DNA of 64,000 bases from Aurantimonas marina (lineage in GTDB: Bacteria > Pseudomonadota > Alphaproteobacteria > Rhizobiales > Rhizobiaceae), in NCBI RefSeq assembly GCF_017183135.1, contig NZ_JADDXW010000005.1:62001-126000 (forward strand), given 5' to 3'. The notes below the pieces were generated by a model. It had not been told where the DNA came from and ran no database searches. It worked only from the letters and a program-made list of their open reading frames with translations. Below are positions 59,086 through 64,000 of the stretch, piece by piece. Made by a program: the position numbers and the translations under genes. Every line of letters starts with the position of its first letter. Position 1 is the stretch's first letter.

Positions 59086-60594
59086 TCAGGACTGACTCGG
59101 CGCCAGCATGCTCTTGCGGCCCTTCACGTAGGCGCGTGCGCTCCAGACGATCGACAGAACCGCTGCGACCAAAAGAAGGGCCGAGATCGGGCGGGTGAAG
59201 AAGGTCGTCCAATCGGCGTCGCTCATCAGGGCGCGGCGCAAATTGGTTTCCGCGATCGGACCGAGGATCACGCCAAGCACCAGCGGGGCCAACGGGTAGT
59301 CCAGCTTCTTCAGGACATAGCCCAGCAATCCGACGAAGCCGAGCAGATAGACATCGGTGATGCGATTGTTGAGCGCAAACGCGCCGACCACACAGAAGAC
59401 GGTGACCACGGGGACGATCACAAATTTCGGAATTTCCGTGACACGCAGGAAGAAGCGCATCGTGGTGAGGCAGATGATCAGCATCATCAGGCTCGCCACC
59501 ACCATAGCAATGAACATGCCGTAGACGAGGTCGCCATGTTCCATGATCAGACGCGGACCGACACTGATCCCATGCACCATTAGCGAGCCCATCAAGATGG
59601 CGTCTACCGCCGACCCGGGGATGCCGAGCGCGATCAGCGGGATCAGGCCGCCGCCGGAGGTCGCGGAATTGCCGGCCTCCGAAGCAACGACGCCGTCTGC
59701 GATTCCGGTACCGAATTTTTCCGGAGTCTTCGATGCCCGCTTGGCCTGGTCGTAGGTCAACAGGTTGGCGATCGAGCCGCCGGCCCCAGGAACGGCGCCG
59801 ACGAAAACGCCGAGAAGCGAAGATCTCACGAGGTTGCCGGGGCGCGCCAGGACTTCCTTCATGACGGTCCATGTGTGGAAATCGATCCGGCCCGAGATCA
59901 ACGCGGTATCCTCCTTGACCGCCGCGGGATTCTCGAGCTCGCTCATCAACTGGCTGATCGCGAAGATCCCGATCAGCACCACGATGAACGGCAGGCCGGG
60001 CGCCAGCATCTCGATATCGAAGGTGAAGCGCGGCCGCCCCATCATCGGGTCCGGCCCGATCACCGCAATCGCAAGACCGATGACGCCGGCGATCAATCCG
60101 CGCAGCAGCGACGCGCCGACCAGACTGGCGACGATCGTTAGGGCGAAGACGATCAGCGAAAAATATTCCCAAGGTCCCAGCCGAACGGCAACGATCGCTA
60201 GCGGCGGGGCGGCGACGATCAGCACGAGCGTCGACACGATCGTCCCGAAGAAAGAGGCCCAGATGCCGAGCGAGAGGGCGCGGCCGGGCTCTCCATTGCG
60301 CGCCATTGGAAAGGCGTCGAAGGTCGTGGCGACCGACGAGGGCGTGCCGGGAATGCCGAGCAGCGCCGCCGAGATGAGCCCTCCGGTGTAGCCGCCGACA
60401 TATACCGACAGCATCACCGAGATGCCCTGCAGCGGCGGCATGGTGAAAGTCAGCGGCAGCGTCAGGACGATCGCCATGGTGACGGTGAAACCGGGAATCG
60501 CGGCCGCTATGATACCCGCCAGCGAGCCGAGCGCCATGTAGAGAAGCGTGTCGGGGGCCAATACCTGGACAAGCCCGAGCAGAAAATCGTCCAT
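59086..60594 (-). CDS. Tripartite tricarboxylate transporter large permease (TctA)
   Basis: 502 residues, about twelve helices. GSLAGIIAAAIPGFTVTMAIVLTLPLTF, YVGGYTGGLISAALLGIPGTPSSVATTFDAFPMAR and its second-half repeat AVPGAGGSIANLLTYDQAKR with SEAGNSATSGGGLIPLIALGIPGS are TctA hallmarks. It is the large membrane channel of a TTT-type secondary importer. The 18-base gap to tctB indicates an operon. Confidence 0.9.
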   Translation of the reverse strand: MDDFLLGLVQVLAPDTLLYMALGSLAGIIAAAIPGFTVTMAIVLTLPLTFTMPPLQGISVMLSVYVGGYTGGLISAALLGIPGTPSSVATTFDAFPMARNGEPGRALSLGIWASFFGTIVSTLVLIVAAPPLAIVAVRLGPWEYFSLIVFALTIVASLVGASLLRGLIAGVIGLAIAVIGPDPMMGRPRFTFDIEMLAPGLPFIVVLIGIFAISQLMSELENPAAVKEDTALISGRIDFHTWTVMKEVLARPGNLVRSSLLGVFVGAVPGAGGSIANLLTYDQAKRASKTPEKFGTGIADGVVASEAGNSATSGGGLIPLIALGIPGSAVDAILMGSLMVHGISVGPRLIMEHGDLVYGMFIAMVVASLMMLIICLTTMRFFLRVTEIPKFVIVPVVTVFCVVGAFALNNRITDVYLLGFVGLLGYVLKKLDYPLAPLVLGVILGPIAETNLRRALMSDADWTTFFTRPISALLLVAAVLSIVWSARAYVKGRKSMLAPSQS

Positions 60595-60612
60595 CTACGA
60601 AGTGCCTCGCGC

Positions 60613-61173
60613 TCAGCCCAACAGGCCGCGGGGGAGAAAAACGGTAAAGCCTTCGGCAAACAGCCAGTTCAGACCGAAGGAAAAGATGACGGCCACCACG
60701 AGCCCGGTCACGATTGTCCGCCGGTCGCGCGGCGCAACGATCAATTGCGCGACGAGCAGGAAGAGGAAGGTCGCGATCGAGAAGCCGAGCGTCCGCAGGC
60801 CGGCGAGGTAGAGGCCGAAAGCCAGGAAGACGAGGAGCACCAGCCGGTGCGCCACGATGAAGGCGCGGATGCGGGCGGCCAGGCCATGCGGCCTTCCCCA
60901 ACGCGACAAACGTCGAGCCGACAGGGCGATCGCGATCACGCACAAGGCGGCTAGTAAACCCATGACGAGCTTCGGGAACGCGCCCGCGCCAAGCGGCTCC
61001 CATCGCGAGACCGGCAGGCCGATAGCTGCGACATACAATCCGGCGGCCGCGATCAGGAAGATGACGTAGGAGACGAGCTTGGCGACCTCGCTGGCGACGT
61101 CATCGTCCGAAATCTTCGGGGACGCCGCAAACACGGCATCCCCGTCAGAGGTTTTCTCGTCCGGAACGATCAT
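60613..61173 (-). CDS. Tripartite tricarboxylate transporter small permease (TctB)
   Basis: 186 residues with four to five membrane helices and the usual low conservation of TctB. A cytoplasmic N-terminus (1-30) is followed by LVSYVIFLIAAAGLYVAAIGLPVSRWEPLGAGAFPKLV, where GAGAFPKLV is the TctB loop. It supports TctA. The start ATG overlaps the tctC stop (ATGA). Confidence 0.85.
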   Translation of the reverse strand: MIVPDEKTSDGDAVFAASPKISDDDVASEVAKLVSYVIFLIAAAGLYVAAIGLPVSRWEPLGAGAFPKLVMGLLAALCVIAIALSARRLSRWGRPHGLAARIRAFIVAHRLVLLVFLAFGLYLAGLRTLGFSIATFLFLLVAQLIVAPRDRRTIVTGLVVAVIFSFGLNWLFAEGFTVFLPRGLLG

Positions 61174-62132
61174 CCCGCGAGACGGCCCACCAGGCGATCG
61201 ATCGTCGCATCGAGTTTTTCCAGGTATGTCCGATACTTTTCCTGGCCGCGGAAATCGACCTCGGCGCCGGCATTGTTGATCTGTTCGACGAAGGCCGGGT
61301 CCTGCGACAGCTTCTCGAGCGCCGATTCAAGCGTATCGCGCGCCTCTTTCGGCACCCCCTTCGGCATCACGATACCGCGGGTGATCGTCAGTTCGAGATC
61401 ATGGCCGAGTTCCTTCAGCGTCGGAACGTCGGGAGTGGCGTCCAGGCGCTCGGCCGCGCCGGTCGCCAGGAACCGCAGATCGCCGTTTTTGACGAATTCC
61501 AACGACGAGGAGATGTCGCCGATGGCCGCGTCGAGATTGCCGCCGACAAGGGCCCGAATACGCTCACCGGTTCCCTCGTAGCCAACATAGGACAGCTCGA
61601 TGCCCGCCGCGTCCTCGATCATCGCCGCGTGCAGATGCGGGACGCCGCCGAGCGTGACGCCGGTCTTGATCGCGCCGGGATTTTCCTTGGCGTAGGCCAC
61701 GAACTCCTCGAATGTCTTCCAAGGGCTGTCGGCGCGCACGACCAGATATTGCGGCGACGACGTCATCAGCGCGATCGGGTCGAACGTATCCCAGTTGATA
61801 TCCGTCAGGCCCGTCTTGTTCGCGACCGGCAGGCCTTCATGGATCTGGCTGATCGTATAGCCGTCGGCGTCGCGCTTGCTGGCTTCGGTCAGGCCGACGG
61901 TCCCGCCGACGCCCGGCATGTTGATTACCGCCAGGGGCTGGCCGAGATATTGCTCGGCATTGTTGGCGACGATCCGCATCAAGGTGTCGCTGCCGCCGCC
62001 GGGACCCCAGGGGACGATGAACTCGATAGCCCGCTCAGGATAGTCCTGAGCCTGCGTGGCTGTGACCAGACCTGTCAGCGTCGAAAGCGATACCGCGCCC
62101 GCGATAACCAGATTCTTCAGATTGACCAGCAT
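61170..62132 (-). CDS. Tripartite tricarboxylate transporter substrate-binding protein (TctC)
   Basis: 320 residues. Signal peptide ends near ATQA28. YPERAIEFIVPWGPGGGSDTLMRIV is the Bug/TctC family start, and INMPGVGGTVGLTEASKRDADGY the second motif. It captures an organic acid or amino-acid derivative in the periplasm for TctAB. First gene of the tctCBA-ggt unit. The linked gamma-glutamyltransferase suggests a glutamyl-type ligand, which is inference. Confidence 0.9.
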   Translation of the reverse strand: MLVNLKNLVIAGAVSLSTLTGLVTATQAQDYPERAIEFIVPWGPGGGSDTLMRIVANNAEQYLGQPLAVINMPGVGGTVGLTEASKRDADGYTISQIHEGLPVANKTGLTDINWDTFDPIALMTSSPQYLVVRADSPWKTFEEFVAYAKENPGAIKTGVTLGGVPHLHAAMIEDAAGIELSYVGYEGTGERIRALVGGNLDAAIGDISSSLEFVKNGDLRFLATGAAERLDATPDVPTLKELGHDLELTITRGIVMPKGVPKEARDTLESALEKLSQDPAFVEQINNAGAEVDFRGQEKYRTYLEKLDATIDRLVGRLAG

Positions 62133-62265
62133 GATTGTATCTAACTTTCTCTCTCCGGAAGGCCCGCCGGCCGTTGTGCGCCGGCGACGTCCAGTGATCT
62201 CTGTGGGAATGGGCGACTGGCTGCATGGTCAGCACCGTCCCGGCTACAGGTGACAAGAAGCCTAA

Positions 62266-62277
62266 GTGGTATACCTG
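62266..62277. promoter_or_regulatory. GGTATACC palindrome upstream of tctC
   Basis: GTGGTATACCTG lies about 135 bases before the tctC start. The GGTATACC core is typical of operators for FadR-type GntR regulators, which commonly control TctCBA-type transporters. A possible decayed GntR-type gene fragment starts 14 bases further on. Confidence 0.4.
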
Positions 62278-62290
62278 ATATTGGCAAGCC

Positions 62291-62512
62291 ATGCTTGCTG
62301 GACTCCAGGCTCTCGATGTCTCGCCAATGCAGCCGTTCGCTTTCGATGTCGACCATGCTTTCCGGCTCGCAGAGTCAGATTCAAGAATTCGCGAACAGGT
62401 CGAATATCTTGCGATGCGTCTCGTTAGCTTGCGGATGCTGGAACGGGGGCCCAAGCCGCTTTCGGTGGATCGCTCCCATCTATATCATTGTGCCGCCGTC
62501 ACGGTTCTGTAA
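62291..62512 (+). pseudogene. Possible remnant of GntR/FCD regulator C-terminus
   Basis: A 73-residue frame reads FDVDHAFRLAESDSRIREQV and MRLVSLRML, then RSHLYHC. This resembles the FCD ligand-binding domain of GntR regulators (D-x2-FH-x2-A...N-x-R-I...R...H). No winged-helix part is found upstream, so the gene would be broken. Position divergent from tctC behind a GGTATACC site fits a lost local regulator. The similarity is short; this could be chance. Confidence 0.3.
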
Positions 62513-62789
62513 GTCGGCCCATGGATGAACACGATCGGTATCGGGTCAGGTGAATCTGGTACCAGGGGATGCTGCGTCCTTTGGTCGTTTCCCGGGGAAG
62601 CGCAGCCCGTTTCGCGCACTACGGATTCCGGTGCCTTCATCATCGTTGAATGCCCAGCCGAAAAGGCTATGGGTGCAATTGCTGTTTCCCAACGAGCCGG
62701 TTCTGAGCAAGCAGATCGTTTGCGCGACCCGGAATGGCCGTGCGCCTCGGCCCGATCATATATCCCGTAAGCCGATCCAGTCAGGTGCT

Positions 62790-63470
62790 TCATAGATCGT
62801 CGATTTTTGGAACGGGCGAACTGGCGACCACTGACCCGGGCAGCGTGGCCGGCGCGTTGTCGCCGACCCGTCGCAGGATGGCAACAAAGGCGGCGGCCGC
62901 CGCGTCGATCGCCCCGGCATTGTCAATGCGATGGATCGCTTCGACCCCGAGGGGCACGTCGAGCGTCGTCTGGCGTCGTAGTCGCCGGTCGATCTCCTCC
63001 GGGGACTCCCGGCCTCGCGCGGCGATCCGCTCGACGAGCAGGTGGCGCGGGGCGGTGATTTCGATGACGTAAAGGCGGGGGAAGCGTTCCGCCGCGTTTC
63101 GCAAAGCGCCGCGCGAGATGTTGGCGACGACGGCTTCGCCGGCCTCCAGGCGTTTCGAAATCTCGGTCGGCAGGCCATAGGAGAGGCCGTGCGCCGACCA
63201 CGTCAGGCAGAAGGCACCTTCTGCCTCGGCCATGGCGAACGCCGCTGGCGTCAGGCTGTCATGATCTTCCGCCTCCGCGAGCGCAATGCGGGTGACGACG
63301 CGGCGGGGGAAGAAGAAGCCGGTGTCCGGAGCGAGCGTCGCGGCGGCGATCGCCAGCAGCGAATCCTTGCCGACGCCGCTTGGTCCGACTACCGCGACGA
63401 ACGGCCCGGGCAAACCGTTTTCGACAGGAGCCACCGCGCCGCGTTGGCCGGCGCCGGTGTCAGGCGACAC
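62790..63470 (-). CDS. phnN: Ribose 1,5-bisphosphate phosphokinase
   Basis: 226 residues, P-loop kinase of the guanylate-kinase-like PhnN group. VAVVGPSGVGKDSLLA is Walker A; FFPRRVVTRIALAEAEDHDSLTPAAF and CLTWSAHGLSYGLPTEI are PhnN signatures. It makes PRPP from ribose 1,5-bisphosphate in the C-P lyase pathway of phosphonate use. GTG start at 63470 overlaps the phnM stop by 11 bp, the normal phnMN arrangement. The C-terminal 30 residues are not conserved. Confidence 0.9.
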   Translation of the reverse strand: MSPDTGAGQRGAVAPVENGLPGPFVAVVGPSGVGKDSLLAIAAATLAPDTGFFFPRRVVTRIALAEAEDHDSLTPAAFAMAEAEGAFCLTWSAHGLSYGLPTEISKRLEAGEAVVANISRGALRNAAERFPRLYVIEITAPRHLLVERIAARGRESPEEIDRRLRRQTTLDVPLGVEAIHRIDNAGAIDAAAAAFVAILRRVGDNAPATLPGSVVASSPVPKIDDL

Positions 63471-64000
63471 GGTGATCCTCCCGCCAGACCGAGCGGACCA
63501 CCGGCGTCGCGCGGATGCGCACGAGATCGGCGCGCAGGCCCTCGGCGATCGCGCCGCGATCGGTAAGGCCGACGGCTTCGGCCGGGTTTTGGCTCACCAA
63601 TCGGATGGCATCCGGCAGATCGGCCGCGCCCTGATCGGCGAGATGAAAGACCGCCTGGAGCATCGAAAATGGCACATAGTCGGACGACAGCACGTCGAGG
63701 ACGCCGAGGCGCAGGAGTTCGATCGCCGAGACATTTCCCGAATGCGAGCCGCCGCGCACGATGTTCGGCGCGCCCATCAGCACATGCAGGCCGGCCTCGC
63801 GCGAAGCCCTGGCGGCCGCGACCGTCGTCGGAAACTCGGCGACGCTTGTGCCGAGCGCGATCGCTTCGTCCACATGGGCGGACGTCGCGTCATCATGGGA
63901 GGCGACCGCGATGCCGCGCACGCGGCAGCGGTCGGCGATCGCAAGGCGGCTTTGCGGCGCGAATTTCGCCGATTCGGCCCGCCGCCTGGCACTGAAGGCC
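63460..64000 (-). CDS. phnM: Alpha-D-ribose 1-methylphosphonate 5-triphosphate diphosphatase, partial
   Basis: The C-terminal 180 or so residues of PhnM; the gene continues past the right edge (64000), so the start is missing. Amidohydrolase-fold features: GIAVASHDDATSAHVDEAI with metal-binding His/Asp, EFPTTVAAARASREAGLHVL, GAPNIVRGGSHSGNVSA, and VLSSDYVPFSMLQAVFHLAD. It removes diphosphate from the ribosyl triphosphate intermediate before C-P lyase. The rest of the phn cluster presumably lies to the right. It overlaps phnN by 11 bp. Confidence 0.9.
   Translation of the reverse strand, partial: AFSARRRAESAKFAPQSRLAIADRCRVRGIAVASHDDATSAHVDEAIALGTSVAEFPTTVAAARASREAGLHVLMGAPNIVRGGSHSGNVSAIELLRLGVLDVLSSDYVPFSMLQAVFHLADQGAADLPDAIRLVSQNPAEAVGLTDRGAIAEGLRADLVRIRATPVVRSVWREDHRVA

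Larger units (their letters stand above)
62133..62789. other. Gene-poor region between tctC and phnN
   Basis: The 657 bases hold no intact gene that I can support. A GGTATACC palindrome and a possible GntR-regulator remnant are annotated separately. The part from 62513 to 62789 has short frames only and shows no recognisable motif. Composition looks less GC-rich than the flanking genes, as expected for decayed or non-coding DNA. Confidence 0.5.

Overview
The window looks like chromosome of a high-GC alphaproteobacterium, most likely a member of the Hyphomicrobiales (Rhizobiales). Evidence: two BA14K-type secreted proteins, a PetP/PetR-like MarR plus OmpR pair with an EnvZ-type kinase beside ilvE, a CoxE/MoxR gene set, abundant LIV, TRAP and TTT solute transporters, and many GTG/TTG starts with 4-bp stop/start overlaps. 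The genus cannot be fixed from sequence alone. No phage, insertion sequence, CRISPR array or rRNA was seen; one tRNA-Pro(CGG) is present. The last gene (phnM) runs off the right edge.

Layout. 0.3-3.1 kb: YbjN protein, AzlCD amino-acid exporter, Tim44-like membrane protein. 3.2-8.2 kb: CoxE-type VWA protein and its MoxR ATPase partner, separated by a HigBA-like toxin-antitoxin pair, a c-type cytochrome with an exact FNR/FixK-type box upstream, PhzF and a GNAT. 8.4-12.9 kb: MFS transporter, phosphonate-type hexapeptide acetyltransferase, then methanethiol oxidase (SELENBP1 family), [2Fe-2S] ferredoxin and SCO1/SenC. 13-26.6 kb: housekeeping block (antiporter, prmA, aminopeptidase P, BA14K, FrnE-like DsbA, UbiK, YbjN, proC, CsaA, kinase/regulator/MarR, ilvE, spermidine-synthase-like). 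26.7-30.4 kb: MBL hydrolase, a repeat-bearing BA14K-like secreted protein, cold-shock protein with a clear terminator, pyroglutamyl peptidase, methyltransferase.

30.5-37.5 kb (minus strand): a LIV-type ABC importer (substrate protein, two permeases, two ATPases) followed by an SDR dehydrogenase and an FAH-family hydrolase. Divergent from it, 37.9-41.6 kb, is the most unusual locus: a stressosome-like RsbR-RsbS-RsbT operon followed by a fused ATPase/PP2C protein and by a protein that fuses a second RsbT-like domain to a HisKA_2 histidine kinase. No anti-sigma antagonist or sigma-B gene is present, so the partner switch appears to feed a phosphorelay.

41.7-50.7 kb: leucine/isovalerate catabolism (ivd, mccB, mccA, methylglutaconyl-CoA hydratase), interrupted by an AbrB/PIN toxin-antitoxin module, a flavodoxin-fold reductase and an EamA transporter; a decayed Zn-alcohol dehydrogenase fragment precedes ivd. 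50.7-53.9 kb: znuA divergent from znuCB-zur with a Zur-box-like palindrome between. 54.1-57 kb: TRAP transporter dctPQM. 57.1 kb: tRNA-Pro. 57.5-62.1 kb: tctCBA plus a cytosolic gamma-glutamyltransferase-like gene. 62.1-62.8 kb: gene-poor, with a possible decayed GntR regulator. 62.8-64 kb: phnN and partial phnM of a phosphonate cluster.

All functional calls come from reading translations and motifs by eye; no database search was run.
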